The notes: a model not told the origin generated them from the letters alone. Positions 1 through 14,554 are shown, numbered from the stretch's first letter. The stretch is 64,000 bases of DNA from Gammaproteobacteria bacterium (GCA_022600955.1 JAHZJK010000001.1:1-64000); one strand, 5' to 3'. A program made the numbers and translations.

Positions 1-590
1 GCCAGCAGGTGTTCTTTAGTATGGCCGTACCTGGTAGTGACGTTGAGTACTATCAGGCGCGCTACAATTTTACGAAGTATTTCCCGATCACAAATCGTTG
101 GATTGTGCGCCTGAACACCGAGCTTGGATTGGGCGAATCACTTGGTGACACAACGGCATTGCCGCCCTACAAGCAGTTCTATGGCGGTGGACCGCAGTCT
201 GTGCGTGGCTTTAAGGAGTCATATCTGGGCCCGCGGGACAGCTTTGGGCGTCCATATGGCGGTAATATGTTGGTTGCCAGTCAGCTAGAGCTTATAATCC
301 CGTTGCCGGAGAAGTTCGCCAGCCAGGCGCGAGCAAGTATTTTCTATGATGTTGGTAATGTATTTAACAACGGTGAGGTCGCGTTTACCGACAAACTAGG
401 CAGCCCGGTTTTGTACAAACCCGATTTTGATGAACTGCGTACATCCGTAGGAATTGGCGTGCAGTGGCTCGCACCGCTAGGATTGTTCCGGTTCAGCTAT
501 GCTTACCCTCTGAATGTTTATGATGGTAATGACAGGTACTACGGAGATGAGATCGAAAGATTTCAATTCTCGATTGGACAGGCGTTTTAA
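1..590 (+). CDS. bamA: BamA outer-membrane assembly factor, C-terminal part (5' truncated by window)
   Basis: The last ~195 residues of BamA, the 16-stranded Omp85 barrel that inserts beta-barrel proteins into the outer membrane as the core of the BAM complex. The reading frame is open to the left edge, so the POTRA domains and early strands lie outside. The fragment carries the loop-6 hallmark VRGF (in GGPQSVRGF), a GDVGNVF-like strand (FYDVGNVF) and ends in an aromatic residue (QAF), the usual C-terminal barrel signal. It is followed after 12 bases by skp, the periplasmic chaperone that delivers barrel proteins, as in most gammaproteobacteria. Identity is secure; only length is limited by the window. 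Confidence 0.95.
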   Translation, partial: QQVFFSMAVPGSDVEYYQARYNFTKYFPITNRWIVRLNTELGLGESLGDTTALPPYKQFYGGGPQSVRGFKESYLGPRDSFGRPYGGNMLVASQLELIIPLPEKFASQARASIFYDVGNVFNNGEVAFTDKLGSPVLYKPDFDELRTSVGIGVQWLAPLGLFRFSYAYPLNVYDGNDRYYGDEIERFQFSIGQAF

Positions 591-602
591 GGAATGGATT
601 AC

Positions 603-1139
603 ATGAGTATGAAGCAACAAATGGTAAAAGCGGCAATGGGATTTGCACTGGTATTTGCGTTTGCGATGCCGGCCGCCGCTCAGGACGTGAAAATTGGTGT
701 AGTTAATCTTCAGGATGTCGTGCAACGCGCACCTCAGACTGCCGCTGTGATGAATACACTGCGCGAAGAGTTTGCGCCACGCGAGCGCGAAATTGTCGCC
801 AAGCAGAAAGAGATCGAGGACCTGCAAGCCAAAGTGCAGAAGGATCTTGCGGTAATGGGTGAAACTGAGCGTCGTAATGCTGAGAAGAACCTGCGTGAGC
901 TCGGTCGCGAGTTTGAGCGCCTTCGCTCCGAATACCAGGAAGACAGCAACTTGCGTCAGAACGAAGAGATCGGCGTACTGCAACGTTCAATGCTGAAGGA
1001 AGTTCAAGACTATGCTGAACAGCAGGGCTTCGACCTGATCGTTGGTGATGGTGTGCTCTACATGAATCAGTCCATCAACATTACGGACGAAGTTCTCGCC
1101 GCAGTACAGGCCAAGTTCCAGGCCGCAGCTGCACAGTAA
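603..1139 (+). CDS. skp: Skp/OmpH periplasmic chaperone
   Basis: Periplasmic holdase that binds unfolded outer-membrane proteins on the way to BamA; 178 residues. An N-terminal signal peptide (hydrophobic run ending at AAAQ) precedes a short beta strand (KIGVVNLQDV) and then a long charged alpha-helical coiled-coil arm, typical of Skp/OmpH trimers, before the returning strand (FDLIVGDGVLYMN). I place the start at the ATG at 603 because the AAGGA at 589-593 has good spacing to it; an in-frame ATG at 594 would sit directly on that Shine-Dalgarno, and one at 609 is also possible. It is downstream of bamA and upstream of lpxD, the standard context. Confidence 0.92.
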   Translation: MSMKQQMVKAAMGFALVFAFAMPAAAQDVKIGVVNLQDVVQRAPQTAAVMNTLREEFAPREREIVAKQKEIEDLQAKVQKDLAVMGETERRNAEKNLRELGREFERLRSEYQEDSNLRQNEEIGVLQRSMLKEVQDYAEQQGFDLIVGDGVLYMNQSINITDEVLAAVQAKFQAAAAQ

Positions 1140-1158
1140 GCTGGCTGCAGGCGAATCT

Positions 1159-2163
1159 ATGCCGATCAGTCTTGGAGAGCTTGCCACACGGTTTGGCTGC
1201 GAGCTGATCGGCGATCCTGACACGGTGGTTAGCGGCGTTTCGTCGCTGCAAGACGCCGGTCCGGAGTCGCTGACTTTTCTATCCAGTTCCGCGTATGCGA
1301 AACAGCTGCCGCAAACAAAAGCGGGAGCCGTGATCCTGCGCGCGAGTGATGCTGAATCCTGCCCGGTAGCCGCGTTGGTCAGCAGTGACCCGTATTCGAC
1401 GTACGCACGTATGGCGGCGGCGGTTTGTCCTGTTGCACCCGTTGAGCCAGGCATACATTCATCCGCGGTTGTCGCTGCTTCGGCAGACATCGCAGAGAGT
1501 GCTTCGCTCGGCCCGCATGTGGTTGTCGGCGAGCGTACGCGAATCGGTGAGCGCGTGAGTATTGGACCGGGCTGCATCATCGGCAATGATTGCGTCATTG
1601 GTGATGACAGTCGCCTGATTGCCAACGTTACGTTTGTCAAAAGGGTGAGAATCGGCGTGCGCGGTGTGTTTCACCCGGGGCTGGTTGTCGGGGCCGATGG
1701 TTTTGGCAATGCGATGACACCTGATGGCTGGGTGAAGGTGCCGCAAGTGGGCGGTGTTCGAATCGGCGATGATGTCGAAATTGGTGCGAATACAACGATT
1801 GACTGTGGCGCGATAGGTGACACAGTTATCGACAATGGTGTTCGCATCGATAATCTCTGTCAGATCGCGCACAACGTGCATATCGGTGAGCACACGGCTC
1901 TGGCCGCAATGAGCGGTATCGCCGGCAGTGCGACCATTGGCAAACGCTGCATGTTTGCCGGGCAAGGCGGCACAGTAGGGCACATAAGCGTTTGTGACGA
2001 TGTTATTGTAGCGGCCAAGTCGTTTCTGTCGAAAGACGTCACAGAGGCAGGTACTTATGGCTCGAGTTTTCCCGCGGTTCCAGCTAAGTCCTGGGCAAAA
2101 CAGTTGGCGCGTTTTCGGCGCCTTGCAAACCTCAACGAACGCGTGAAAAAACTCGAAAAATGA
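1159..2163 (+). CDS. lpxD: UDP-3-O-acylglucosamine N-acyltransferase LpxD
   Basis: Third step of lipid A synthesis: transfers a second 3-hydroxyacyl chain from acyl carrier protein to the 2-amino group of UDP-3-O-acylglucosamine. At 334 residues it is of normal length. An N-terminal uridine-binding domain (~1-100) is followed by hexapeptide repeats forming a left-handed beta helix, with the family motif GADGFG and the predicted catalytic His238 in QIAHNVHIG. The C-terminal ~25 residues are charged and helical. The stop overlaps the lpxA start (ATGA), so the two acyltransferases are translationally coupled; fabZ is not between them. Confidence 0.96.
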   Translation: MPISLGELATRFGCELIGDPDTVVSGVSSLQDAGPESLTFLSSSAYAKQLPQTKAGAVILRASDAESCPVAALVSSDPYSTYARMAAAVCPVAPVEPGIHSSAVVAASADIAESASLGPHVVVGERTRIGERVSIGPGCIIGNDCVIGDDSRLIANVTFVKRVRIGVRGVFHPGLVVGADGFGNAMTPDGWVKVPQVGGVRIGDDVEIGANTTIDCGAIGDTVIDNGVRIDNLCQIAHNVHIGEHTALAAMSGIAGSATIGKRCMFAGQGGTVGHISVCDDVIVAAKSFLSKDVTEAGTYGSSFPAVPAKSWAKQLARFRRLANLNERVKKLEK

Positions 2164-2930
2164 TACACCCAACCGCCATAGTTTCGGAGACCGCAGCCAT
2201 CGCCGACGATGTCGAAATCGGTCCCTTCACGGTCATCGGAGACAATGTAGAGATTGGTCGCGGAACCCGAGTCGATAGCCACGTTGTCGTCAACGGTCCA
2301 ACGATCATTGGTGAAGACAATCATATTTACCAGTTCGCATCTGTGGGTGATGATCCACAGGATAAGAAGTATCGTGACGAGCCAACGCGTCTGGTTATGG
2401 GCGATCGCAATACGATCCGCGAGTTTTGTACGATCAGTCGCGGTACCGTCCAGGACCAGGGCGTGACAATCATGGGCGATGACAACTGGATCATGGCGTA
2501 CGCGCATATCGCGCATGATTGTGTCATCGGTGACAAGACGATCATGGCCAACGGAACAACTCTCGCCGGGCACGTACATATTGGAGACTGGGTCATTTGT
2601 GGCGGCAAGAGCGGTATCCATCAGTTCTGCAGAATCGGTGCTCACGCGTTTCTTGGCATGTATTCCGGCGTGAATCGTGACGTGCCGGCGTACACAATGG
2701 TTTCGGGGCAACCTTCTGTGCCGAAAGGTATCAACAGTGAAGGTCTGAAGCGTCGAGACTTTAACGAGCAACAGATTCGCAACATCAAGAACGCATATCG
2801 CATTGTGTATCGCAGGGGGCTGAAACTGGCTGAGGCATTGCAGCAACTGGATGAGTTACTCCCGGAGCAGCCCGAACTTTCGATACTGATTGAATCACTG
2901 CGTTCATCCGAACGCGGCATCGTTCGCTAG
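2160..2930 (+). CDS. lpxA: UDP-N-acetylglucosamine O-acyltransferase LpxA
   Basis: First enzyme of lipid A synthesis, adding a 3-hydroxyacyl chain from ACP to the 3-OH of UDP-GlcNAc; a cytoplasmic left-handed beta-helix trimer of 256 residues. Hexapeptide repeats cover ~1-185, the catalytic base is His119 (in AHIAHDC), and a helical tail follows (GLKRRDFNEQQ onward). At the position equivalent to E. coli Gly173 this protein has Met167 (in FLGMYSGV, counted from the catalytic His with no gap). In Pseudomonas aeruginosa LpxA a methionine at this ruler position restricts the chain to ten carbons, so a 3-hydroxydecanoyl preference is inferred. Starts 4 bases inside lpxD. Confidence 0.96.
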   Translation: MIHPTAIVSETAAIADDVEIGPFTVIGDNVEIGRGTRVDSHVVVNGPTIIGEDNHIYQFASVGDDPQDKKYRDEPTRLVMGDRNTIREFCTISRGTVQDQGVTIMGDDNWIMAYAHIAHDCVIGDKTIMANGTTLAGHVHIGDWVICGGKSGIHQFCRIGAHAFLGMYSGVNRDVPAYTMVSGQPSVPKGINSEGLKRRDFNEQQIRNIKNAYRIVYRRGLKLAEALQQLDELLPEQPELSILIESLRSSERGIVR

Positions 2931-2941
2931 TTCAAGCGGCA

Positions 2942-4078
2942 ATGCGAATTGCTCTTGTCGCAGGCGAGTCTTCCGGCGATGTGCTTGGTGCTGGTCTGAT
3001 ACGCGCCATACGAGCGCAAATTCCTGACGCTGTATTTGAAGGAGTCGCCGGACCCGAGATGCTTGCGGCGGGCTGCGATCAACTGGAGCCGGCCGAATCG
3101 CTGGCTGTAATGGGCCTCGTAGAACCGTTGGCGCACATTCCAAGGCTGCTGAAACTTCGCAAGCAGCTTGTACAACGCTGGAGTGCGTCGCCTCCTGATG
3201 TATTCGTCGGCATTGATGCTCCTGATTTCAACCTCGGACTTGAGAAGCGGTTGCGCAATGCGGGTGTGCGTACCGTCCACTATGTCAGTCCGTCGATCTG
3301 GGCCTGGCGTGCCGGGCGAATCAAGACAGTGGCTGCGGCGGCGGACAAGGTGTTGTGCATATTGCCGTTCGAGAAGGCTCTCTATGATGACGCAGGCATT
3401 GATGCGAGCTTCGTCGGGCACCCCAGGGCCGATGGGACCCCGGCTTCGACGGACAGGACAGCTGCACGCGCCTCCCTGGGCATCACTGCCGCCAATGTAG
3501 TGGCCGTATTGCCAGGTAGCCGCGTTGGTGAAGTAACGCGCTTAGGTGGCGTCCTTACACAGGCTGCAGCGATTATCGCGCAGGGTCGCGACGACATAGA
3601 GTTTGTAACCCCGATTGCGACGCCGGCGTTGCGCGCAATCATAGAGCGGCAAGTTGAGATGGCCGGCATGAAAGGTCGCTTCCGACTGCTGCAGGGCGAT
3701 TCCGAAACCTGCATGATTGCAGCGGACGTTGTGCTACTGGCATCGGGGACCGCAGCCCTGGAGTCAGCATTACTCGCCAAACCGACTGTTGCAGCCTATC
3801 GAGTTGCCGCGCTGACCTATGCAATTGTCAAAGGCCTGAATCTGGTCAAGCTGGAATACTTCACATTGCCGAATCTGCTGACAGAAGAACCCCTGGTGCC
3901 TGAGTTTATTCAAGGCGACGCCCGCCCTGAACGCATTGCGGCGGCGGTCAATGAGCTCCTCGACGATCCTGACAGGAGGCAAATCATTAGTGACAGATTT
4001 GCTAAACTGCGTAGCGAGCTGGCACAAAATACAGACCAGCGCGCGGCTGATGCGGTTATTGAGCTCGCAAACCGCTAA
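2942..4078 (+). CDS. lpxB: Lipid-A-disaccharide synthase LpxB
   Basis: Condenses UDP-2,3-diacylglucosamine with lipid X to give lipid A disaccharide, releasing UDP; membrane-associated GT-B glycosyltransferase (family GT19), 378 residues, normal length. Visible landmarks are the N-terminal [12 protein letters not shown] loop, [13 protein letters not shown], the SIWAWR motif, and the nucleotide-binding region LPGSRVGEV followed by [10 protein letters not shown]. It follows lpxA by 11 bases and is followed by rnhB, the same order as in E. coli. All lpx genes here share one direction with bamA and skp, consistent with one outer-membrane biogenesis operon. Confidence 0.96.
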   Translation: MRIALVAGESSGDVLGAGLIRAIRAQIPDAVFEGVAGPEMLAAGCDQLEPAESLAVMGLVEPLAHIPRLLKLRKQLVQRWSASPPDVFVGIDAPDFNLGLEKRLRNAGVRTVHYVSPSIWAWRAGRIKTVAAAADKVLCILPFEKALYDDAGIDASFVGHPRADGTPASTDRTAARASLGITAANVVAVLPGSRVGEVTRLGGVLTQAAAIIAQGRDDIEFVTPIATPALRAIIERQVEMAGMKGRFRLLQGDSETCMIAADVVLLASGTAALESALLAKPTVAAYRVAALTYAIVKGLNLVKLEYFTLPNLLTEEPLVPEFIQGDARPERIAAAVNELLDDPDRRQIISDRFAKLRSELAQNTDQRAADAVIELANR

Positions 4079-4100
4079 TACCACCAGGCAATCACAGCAG

Positions 4101-4130
4101 GACATGCAGCAGGCTGACATGCAGCAAGCC
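4101..4130 (+). repeat. 15-base imperfect tandem duplication spanning the rnhB start
   Basis: Two adjacent copies, 4101-4115 and 4116-4130, differ at two positions. Each carries an ATG in the rnhB frame (4104 and 4119), so the duplication creates two equivalent start codons and repeats the residues DMQQA. Seen directly in the sequence; any effect on expression is unknown. Confidence 0.75.
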
Positions 4131-4721
4131 ATTCGATTCGATTATGACGGTCTGACCGCCGGCGTTGATGAGGCCGGTCGTGGCCCGCTCGCAGGTCCTG
4201 TTGTCGCGGCTGCAGTCATTCTGCATGCCGACGCACCGATCGAGGGCCTGGCTGACTCGAAAAAGTTGCCAGAGCATCGCCGGGACTCATTGGCGATAGA
4301 GATCAAGCAGCATGCCGTTTCATGGTCGGTCGCCTGGGCCGATGCTGCTGAAATCGACGCGCTCAACATACTGGTAGCAACCATGCTGGCGATGAGGCGC
4401 GCAATTCTGGGATTACACGTTACGCCTTCTGCGGTGCAGGTTGACGGTAACCGGCTCCCCAACCTTGCATTCGGAGACCGGCTGCTTGGCGGAGAAGCGA
4501 TCGTTGGTGGCGACGGCAAAATTGCTGCAATCAGCGCAGCTTCTATAATCGCGAAAACGACGCGTGACAAGATCATGGTCGGGCTGGATCAGATCTATCC
4601 GAGCTATGAGTTCGCGCGCCACAAAGGCTATGGGACACGGATTCACAGGGAGCGTCTGCGTGAACTTGGACCGTGCTGCGAACACAGACAGTCTTTCGCG
4701 CCGGTGAGGGCTGCGTCCTGA
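4104..4721 (+). CDS. rnhB: Ribonuclease HII
   Basis: Cleaves RNA in RNA-DNA hybrids and removes misincorporated ribonucleotides; 205 residues. The N-terminal block [14 protein letters not shown] holds Asp22 and Glu23 of the DEDD active site, with later acidic residues in QVDGNRLP and AKTTRD; the substrate-recognition tail HKGYGT is present. The open frame extends upstream into lpxB, but homologues begin just before the GVDEAGRG strand, so I choose ATG 4104 (ATG 4119, the second copy of the duplicated start, is equally reasonable). The stop TGA shares its final A with the dnaE ATG. The lpxB-rnhB-dnaE-accA order is canonical. Confidence 0.93.
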   Translation: MQQADMQQAIRFDYDGLTAGVDEAGRGPLAGPVVAAAVILHADAPIEGLADSKKLPEHRRDSLAIEIKQHAVSWSVAWADAAEIDALNILVATMLAMRRAILGLHVTPSAVQVDGNRLPNLAFGDRLLGGEAIVGGDGKIAAISAASIIAKTTRDKIMVGLDQIYPSYEFARHKGYGTRIHRERLRELGPCCEHRQSFAPVRAAS

Positions 4722-7700
4722 TGTCGTCTACATTCGTACATCTGCATCTGCACACCGAATATTCGATGGTGGATAGTACAGTGCGGATTCCGGAGCTCAT
4801 GCAGCGTTGCTCGACCGAGCAGATGCCTGCTGTAGCACTGACTGATCAGAACAACCTGTTCGGGCTCGTAAAGTTTTACCGTAAGGCGATTGCTGCTGGC
4901 GTAAAACCAGTTATCGGACTGGACCTCAGGGTATTCAACGACGACGATACGGAGCATCCGTTTTCATTGCTACTGCTGGTCCAGAATAATGATGGCTATC
5001 GAAAGTTATCGGAGCTGGTAACGCGCAGCTACCTGGAAGGGCAGGTACGCGGCGAGCCGATGGCGAGGCGGGAGTGGCTGGACGCGGAAAGCTGCGCAGG
5101 ACTGATCGCACTGTCGGGCGGTCGTGAGGGCGACGTGGGTCGGGCGCTTGCGCACAATCATGGCGAACGTGCCGAAGATTTGCTGCAGGGCTGGCAAGAA
5201 GTGTTTGGCGATCGCTACTACCTGGAACTGATTCGGACAGGACGCCCGCACGAGGAAGATGTTGTGCAAAGAAGCGTCGAGTTGGCGGCCAGGACAGGTA
5301 CAGCCGTTGTGGCAAGTAACGATGTTCGTTTTCTCAGTCAGGACGACTTCAATGCACACGAAGCGCGAGTTTGTATTCACGATGGACGTGGACTGGCAGA
5401 CGCAGATCGGCCACGTCTGTACGCGAATACGCAGTACCTGCGTTCGCCGGAGGAGATGGCGAGCCTGTTTGCCGACATTCCCGCGGCATTGCAAAACACA
5501 CTTGAAATTGCACGACGATGTTCGCTTGACCTGAAGCTTGGCGACAGCGTATTACCCGCCTTTCCGGTACCGCAGGATCAAACTGAGGCTGAGTTCCTCG
5601 AGTCCGAATCGCGCAGCGGCCTGGAGCGTGCACTGGCAGACAAGTTTGCCCGCGAGAAAGTCGAGCCGAATCAGCGAGACGCGATGTCGGCACCGTATTT
5701 CGAACGCTTGCAAATCGAACTCGACGTTATTCAGTCAATGGGGTTTCCGGGTTACTTTCTGATCGTTGCGGACTTCATTCACTGGGCGCGCGAAAACGAT
5801 GTACCAGTGGGACCCGGCCGCGGCTCGGGCGCTGGTTCGCTGGTCGCCTGGGTGCTCGGCATCACGGATCTCGACCCTCTGCATCATGACTTACTGTTTG
5901 AGCGCTTCCTGAATCCAGAGCGCGTTTCCATGCCTGACTTTGACGTCGATTTTTGTATGGAAGGCCGTGACAAGGTTATCGACTACGTTGCTCAACAGTA
6001 TGGTCGCGAAAGGGTATCGCAGATCATTACGTTCGGAACGATGGCTGCGAAGGCCGTCATTCGGGATACAGGCCGGGTGTTGGGGCAGCCGTACGGTTTT
6101 GTTGACAGAATCGCCAAACAGGTGCCGTTCGACATCGGCATGACGCTCGAAAAAGCACTCGTCGAATCCGAAGAGCTCGCCAGTATGTATCGCGATGATG
6201 AAGAGGTTGCGGCGATCATCGACCTGGCACGTTCGCTGGAAGGGCTGGTACGCAATGCGGGCAAGCATGCTGGCGGTGTCGTAATCTCGCCCGGTGCGCT
6301 GACCGATTTTGCGCCGCTATATTGTGAAGAAGGCGGCAGCAACCTCGTGACGCAACTCGACAAGGATGACGTCGAAGCTGTCGGGCTCGTCAAATTCGAT
6401 TTCCTGGGTCTGAAAACGCTGACTATCATCGATTGGGCCGTGCAGATCGTCAATGAGTCCGGCGGCGCTGGCGACTTTAGTATTGAGCAGATAGCAGAAG
6501 GCGACGCGAAGACTTTCAAACTTCTGCAAAGCACGCAGACAGCAGCCGTATTTCAGCTGGAGTCCAGCGGAATGCGTGATCTGATAAAGCGCTTGCGACC
6601 GGACCAGTTTGGTGACCTCGTAGCGCTCGTGGCCCTGTTTCGCCCTGGCCCGTTGCAGTCAGGCATGGTGGACGACTTCATAACTCGCAAACATGCCACC
6701 AACAAGGCAGATATCGACTACCTGCATCCGGAACTCAAACCGGTGCTCGAAGAAACCTATGGCGTCATCCTGTATCAGGAGCAGGTGATGCAGATTGCCC
6801 AGGTTCTCGCAGGCTACACGCTCGGTGGTGCGGACTTGTTGCGACGCGCTATGGGTAAGAAAAAACCTGAGGAGATGGCAAAGCAGCGTGAGATTTTCGT
6901 AACGGGCGCCACTGAGCGTGGCGTTGCGGAGAAAACGGCGACACGAATTTTTGATCTCATGGAGAAGTTTGCGGGCTACGGCTTCAACAAGTCGCATTCT
7001 GCCGCGTACGCCGTCTTGTCGTATCAAACGGCGTATTTGAAAGCACACTATCCCGCGCCGTTCATGGCAGCCGTCATGAGCGCGGACTTGCACCAGACCG
7101 ATCGCCTGGTGACGTTGAAAGATGATTGTCGTCAACTCAAGCTAAACTTGCTGGCGCCAGACATAAATCGGTCGGCCTATCATTTTAGCGTTCCGGACGA
7201 ACAAACCATTTTGTATGGACTTGGTGCGATCAAGGGCGTCGGCAAAGCCGCCGTAGATTCACTGATTGATGAGCGCCTGGAAAATGGACCATACAGTTCG
7301 CTCGCTGAATTCTGTCGGCGCATGGACAATGACAAGATCAATCGGCGCGCACTGGAAGCCATGGTCAAGTCCGGTGCAATGGATGCGTTTGGCGATTCGC
7401 GGCGTGACCTTATGCACCAGGTACCCGAAGCATTGCAAAGTGCCGATCAGGAAGCGAGGGCCGCTGCAGCCGGGCAGAACGATATGTTTGGTGTTGCTGC
7501 ACCGGAACCGAAGGTGGAAGAGCGCGCGCAACCGGCAATGGCCGAATGGCAGGAGCGCCTGTTCCTCAGTAATGAGAAGGAGGCACTTGGCCTGTATCTG
7601 ACCGGCCACCCGTTTGATGCCGTGCGGAACGATGCCCGCCATCTGGCAGATGGCCGTCTGGCTGATGTTACTGGTGAGCCTGCACCGCAGCGGGCTAAGG

Positions 7701-8239
7701 GAGAACGCAATTACGCGCAGGCGCGCCGCGAGGCGACGGTTGCTGGTCTGATCGTTGACGTGCGCAAGCGCGGCAATCGTGTCAGCGTTACGCTTGATGA
7801 CGATACCGCGCGCATGGAAGTCAGCCTCTTCAGTGAAGCGTTCCAGGAGTTTCGTCATTTGCTCGTCAAGGATGAGATCGTTGTGGTTACCGGGGCGCTA
7901 CGCTACGACGACTTCATTGGCAGCTGGACGGTAAATGTGAAGAACGTCCTGCATATTGACCGGGTGATCGAGTCGCGGGCAAAGAGCCTGCTCTTAAGCC
8001 TTGCGCCGAATGGACAGGGTGAGCAACTACTGACACGGCTGCACGACTTGCTGCTGCCGTTTCGTGAAGGGAGTTGCGACGTTTCGGTACGTTATATAGG
8101 TGATAGCGCGGCGGCACGCCTGTCATTGGGACCAGAATGGGCCGTGCGCCCGAGTCGTGAGCTTCGTGACAAGTTGACGGAGCTGTTGGGGACCAATAAT
8201 GTGCGCTTACTTTATGCCCCACAACGTGAATTAATGTAG
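4721..8239 (+). CDS. dnaE: DNA polymerase III alpha subunit
   Basis: Catalytic subunit of the replicative DNA polymerase III core; 1172 residues, close to the E. coli length. An N-terminal PHP domain starts [13 protein letters not shown]. The family C polymerase active site is visible as Asp406 and Asp408 (in PDFDVDF) and Asp560 (in KFDFLGLKT), all required for metal binding. A helix-hairpin-helix region ([11 protein letters not shown]) and a C-terminal OB fold (~1005-1085, [14 protein letters not shown]) follow. The start at ATG 4721 gives the expected N-terminus, overlaps the rnhB stop by one base, and has GGTGAGGG ten bases upstream. Confidence 0.97.
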   Translation: MSSTFVHLHLHTEYSMVDSTVRIPELMQRCSTEQMPAVALTDQNNLFGLVKFYRKAIAAGVKPVIGLDLRVFNDDDTEHPFSLLLLVQNNDGYRKLSELVTRSYLEGQVRGEPMARREWLDAESCAGLIALSGGREGDVGRALAHNHGERAEDLLQGWQEVFGDRYYLELIRTGRPHEEDVVQRSVELAARTGTAVVASNDVRFLSQDDFNAHEARVCIHDGRGLADADRPRLYANTQYLRSPEEMASLFADIPAALQNTLEIARRCSLDLKLGDSVLPAFPVPQDQTEAEFLESESRSGLERALADKFAREKVEPNQRDAMSAPYFERLQIELDVIQSMGFPGYFLIVADFIHWARENDVPVGPGRGSGAGSLVAWVLGITDLDPLHHDLLFERFLNPERVSMPDFDVDFCMEGRDKVIDYVAQQYGRERVSQIITFGTMAAKAVIRDTGRVLGQPYGFVDRIAKQVPFDIGMTLEKALVESEELASMYRDDEEVAAIIDLARSLEGLVRNAGKHAGGVVISPGALTDFAPLYCEEGGSNLVTQLDKDDVEAVGLVKFDFLGLKTLTIIDWAVQIVNESGGAGDFSIEQIAEGDAKTFKLLQSTQTAAVFQLESSGMRDLIKRLRPDQFGDLVALVALFRPGPLQSGMVDDFITRKHATNKADIDYLHPELKPVLEETYGVILYQEQVMQIAQVLAGYTLGGADLLRRAMGKKKPEEMAKQREIFVTGATERGVAEKTATRIFDLMEKFAGYGFNKSHSAAYAVLSYQTAYLKAHYPAPFMAAVMSADLHQTDRLVTLKDDCRQLKLNLLAPDINRSAYHFSVPDEQTILYGLGAIKGVGKAAVDSLIDERLENGPYSSLAEFCRRMDNDKINRRALEAMVKSGAMDAFGDSRRDLMHQVPEALQSADQEARAAAAGQNDMFGVAAPEPKVEERAQPAMAEWQERLFLSNEKEALGLYLTGHPFDAVRNDARHLADGRLADVTGEPAPQRAKGERNYAQARREATVAGLIVDVRKRGNRVSVTLDDDTARMEVSLFSEAFQEFRHLLVKDEIVVVTGALRYDDFIGSWTVNVKNVLHIDRVIESRAKSLLLSLAPNGQGEQLLTRLHDLLLPFREGSCDVSVRYIGDSAAARLSLGPEWAVRPSRELRDKLTELLGTNNVRLLYAPQRELM

Positions 8240-8285
8240 TGTTATAGCCCGTTTAGCAGGCGACAGCAGGAACACGGATAGCCGA

Positions 8286-9245
8286 ATGGACCTAAAATTT
8301 CTCGACTTTGAACAACCCATTGCCGAACTTGAGGCGAAGATCGATGAGCTTCGCTACGTTGGCGATGATTCTGAGATCAATATCAACGAAGAAGTGGCGC
8401 GTCTTAAAGACAAGAGCGAGTCGCTGACGAAGTCCATATTCGCGAAATTGTCGCCAGGGCAAATCGTACGCGTCGCAAGACACGAATCGCGCCCTTATAC
8501 ACAGGACTACCTTGATCTGATCTCTGACGATTTTCAGGAGTTGCACGGCGATCGCATGTACGCCGATGACCCGGCTATTGTCGGCGGCGTAGGGCGCATC
8601 GACGGCATTTCTGTGATGTTCATAGGGCATCAGAAGGGTCGCGATACCAAAGAGCGCGTGCGCCGCAACTACGGCATGCCGAAGCCGGAAGGCTACCGCA
8701 AAGCACAGCGGCTCATGCGCATGGCAGAGAAGTTTTCATTGCCTGTTGTTACATTTATCGACACGCCCGGCGCCTACCCGGGAGTGGGTGCCGAAGAACG
8801 TGGCCAAAGCGAAGCAATCGCTTTCAGCCTCTACATGATGGCAGGCTTGAAGACGCCGATTATCAGCGTTGTAATCGGTGAAGGTGGCTCAGGTGGCGCC
8901 CTGGCGATCGGTGTCGGTGACAAGCTGCTGATGCTGCAATACAGCGTGTATTCAGTGATTTCACCAGAAGGCTGTGCGTCGATCTTGTGGAAGAGCGCCG
9001 AAAAGGCCGAGGATGCCGCGGAGGCGATGCGCATTACTGCACCCAACCTGAGCGAATTCGGCCTGGTCGATGAAGTTCTGGAAGAGCCACTGGGCGGTGC
9101 ACATCGCAATCCCAAGGCGATGGCAGAAGTTGTTCGAAATGCCCTGTTGCAGAGCCTGGAAGAGCTGCAGTCGTTGTCCACAGAGCAGTTGCTGGAAAAC
9201 AGGCAGCAACGTCTGGCGAGCTTCGGTCAGTTCAAAGAGGCGTGA
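8286..9245 (+). CDS. accA: Acetyl-CoA carboxylase carboxyltransferase subunit alpha
   Basis: Alpha subunit of the carboxyltransferase of acetyl-CoA carboxylase, which moves the carboxyl group from carboxybiotin to acetyl-CoA to make malonyl-CoA for fatty acid synthesis. The 319-residue length matches E. coli exactly. The crotonase-like fold is recognisable from [17 protein letters not shown], the oxyanion segment [16 protein letters not shown] and [12 protein letters not shown]. It sits between dnaE and tilS as in many gammaproteobacteria. The stop overlaps the tilS start (GTGA). The 46 bases after dnaE hold no clear terminator. Confidence 0.97.
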   Translation: MDLKFLDFEQPIAELEAKIDELRYVGDDSEININEEVARLKDKSESLTKSIFAKLSPGQIVRVARHESRPYTQDYLDLISDDFQELHGDRMYADDPAIVGGVGRIDGISVMFIGHQKGRDTKERVRRNYGMPKPEGYRKAQRLMRMAEKFSLPVVTFIDTPGAYPGVGAEERGQSEAIAFSLYMMAGLKTPIISVVIGEGGSGGALAIGVGDKLLMLQYSVYSVISPEGCASILWKSAEKAEDAAEAMRITAPNLSEFGLVDEVLEEPLGGAHRNPKAMAEVVRNALLQSLEELQSLSTEQLLENRQQRLASFGQFKEA

Positions 9246-10567
9246 GCTTCAGCCCTGCGATCCTCGGATCGCTACTGCGAGACCTTGAGCATGCGGCTCG
9301 TCCAGCGGCTCGTTACGTCGTAGCATTCAGCGGCGGATTGGATTCCACAGTTCTCTTGCACGCTCTCAAGGCGTTCGGGTCAGACGTACCCATCGTCGCA
9401 GTTCATATCAATCACGGTTTGCAGGATGAGGCAGTGGCGTGGGAATCGCACTGCAGCTCAGTCGCGACCGAGCTTGGTGTCAAATACGAGTCGATCGACG
9501 TCGATGTTGACTTGCAGTCGGGCAAGGGGCCGGAAGCGGCGGCACGTGACGCGCGCTACGGAGCGTTGCTTGAGTGCCTTGACGACAACGACTGGTTGCT
9601 CAGTGCGCACCATCGTGATGACCAGGCGGAAACCCTGCTGCTAAACCTGATTCGCGGCAGCGGGCCTGCCGGGGTTGCCGGAATGGGTGGCATTCGACGT
9701 TTTGGGTCCGGTTGGCTGGCGAGGCCGTTGCTGAACGTCGAACGCGAATCTCTGCACCTCTATGCACAAGACAGTTCATTGCGGTGGATAGAGGACCCAT
9801 CCAATGTTGATACGCGATTCGACCGAAACTTCCTGCGACATGAGATTGTGCCGCGGCTGCAGTCGCGTTGGCCTGATTTATCTGCCCGGTTCCAACGCAG
9901 CGCCGGGCACGCGGGTGAGGCTGCGAAACTGCTCGCCGATCTGGCGGCAATCGATCTCGATCTACTGGAAGGCCGTGCCGAACGCCTGCCCGTGCAGGGT
10001 CTTCTCAAACTGTCGGATGCGCGCAAACGCAATCTGATTCGCTATTGCCTGAGACAACTCGGACTCACGACGCCAACGGCGCAGCAGCTGCGGCGCGTGC
10101 TCGGCGAGGTCATCCCTGCGCGTGCAGATGCGCAACCACTTGTCAGTTGGCCTGGCGGTGCTGTCCGGCGTTATAGAAATCACTTGTATCTGTTACAGGA
10201 TGATCTGGCTGTGGCGCTCGATTCGCAGCCAGTAGTGGATGGGACTCTCGAGCTTGGCCGTGGCCTCGGTACGCTGTGTTTCACGCCAGGCGCGGGTTTT
10301 GGCCTGTCAGAGGAAATCTTCGACGCTGGTCTGACCGTCTGCGCAAGACAGGGAGGCGAGAATATTCGGCTTCCAGGTCAATCACATACAAAGAAACTCA
10401 AGAAATTACTTCAAGAAGAAGGTGTTGTTCCGTGGATGCGCGACCGTATTCCTCTGCTCTATGCGAACGAGCAATTGGTTGCTGTCGGAGACCTCTGGAT
10501 CGCGGCGGGCGCAGGTGTTGAACACGGGATTTCTGTGCTCTGGCGGGACCGGCCCGCATTGCATTAG
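9242..10567 (+). CDS. tilS: tRNA(Ile)-lysidine synthetase TilS
   Basis: ATP-dependent enzyme that attaches lysine to C34 of the CAU-anticodon isoleucine tRNA, converting its decoding from AUG to AUA; essential in nearly all bacteria. 441 residues. The PP-loop SGGLDS is at residues 30-35, followed by the HHRDDQAET and [11 protein letters not shown] motifs of the N-terminal domain, then the TilS-specific middle and C-terminal substrate-binding domains ([22 protein letters not shown] is split in register across the last). The start is a GTG that overlaps the accA stop by four bases. A long hairpin follows the gene. Confidence 0.95.
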   Translation: MSFSPAILGSLLRDLEHAARPAARYVVAFSGGLDSTVLLHALKAFGSDVPIVAVHINHGLQDEAVAWESHCSSVATELGVKYESIDVDVDLQSGKGPEAAARDARYGALLECLDDNDWLLSAHHRDDQAETLLLNLIRGSGPAGVAGMGGIRRFGSGWLARPLLNVERESLHLYAQDSSLRWIEDPSNVDTRFDRNFLRHEIVPRLQSRWPDLSARFQRSAGHAGEAAKLLADLAAIDLDLLEGRAERLPVQGLLKLSDARKRNLIRYCLRQLGLTTPTAQQLRRVLGEVIPARADAQPLVSWPGGAVRRYRNHLYLLQDDLAVALDSQPVVDGTLELGRGLGTLCFTPGAGFGLSEEIFDAGLTVCARQGGENIRLPGQSHTKKLKKLLQEEGVVPWMRDRIPLLYANEQLVAVGDLWIAAGAGVEHGISVLWRDRPALH

Positions 10568-10624
10568 GAGGGGCTGCCTGATACCGTTCAAAACCGTCTT
10601 TAGTCCAACGACGGCGCGGAATTC

Positions 10625-10681
10625 GAAGGGTTGGAAGAAAGCACATCGCGAAGCGTTGCAGTGCTTTTGTTCCAGCCCTTT
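10625..10681 (+). terminator. Long imperfect hairpin between tilS and pyrG, candidate terminator or attenuator
   Basis: Left arm 10625-10644 and right arm 10661-10681 pair over about 20 base pairs with a single bulged G (10669) and a few G-T wobbles; the loop 10645-10660 contains a further small CGC/GCG stem. The right arm is followed by a pyrimidine-rich tract with many T residues (10679-10690). This is consistent with an intrinsic terminator ending the upstream run, or with an attenuator in the pyrG leader. The rest of the 166-base gap (10568-10733) shows nothing else I can assign. Confidence 0.5.
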
Positions 10682-10730
10682 CTTGTTTCTCGCTTTCCGC
10701 GAAATTCATGCTCAAAAAGCTCTGAGTTAA

Positions 10731-14520
<3,790 letters not shown>

Positions 14521-14554
14521 CGCCACAGAAGTACGGTGTTTTTGAGGTAGACGC

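Noticed and set aside
1459..2172. Long antisense open frames opposite lpxD, lpxA and other core genes (for example 237 codons on the minus strand here)
   Set aside because: They lie wholly opposite confidently identified genes, show low-complexity His/Asp/Arg composition from mirrored codon bias, and have no recognisable domain.
4101..4130. Tandem repeat at the rnhB start as a CRISPR or phase-variation element
   Set aside because: Only two 15-base copies, a multiple of three in length, so it cannot shift frame, and no spacer structure.
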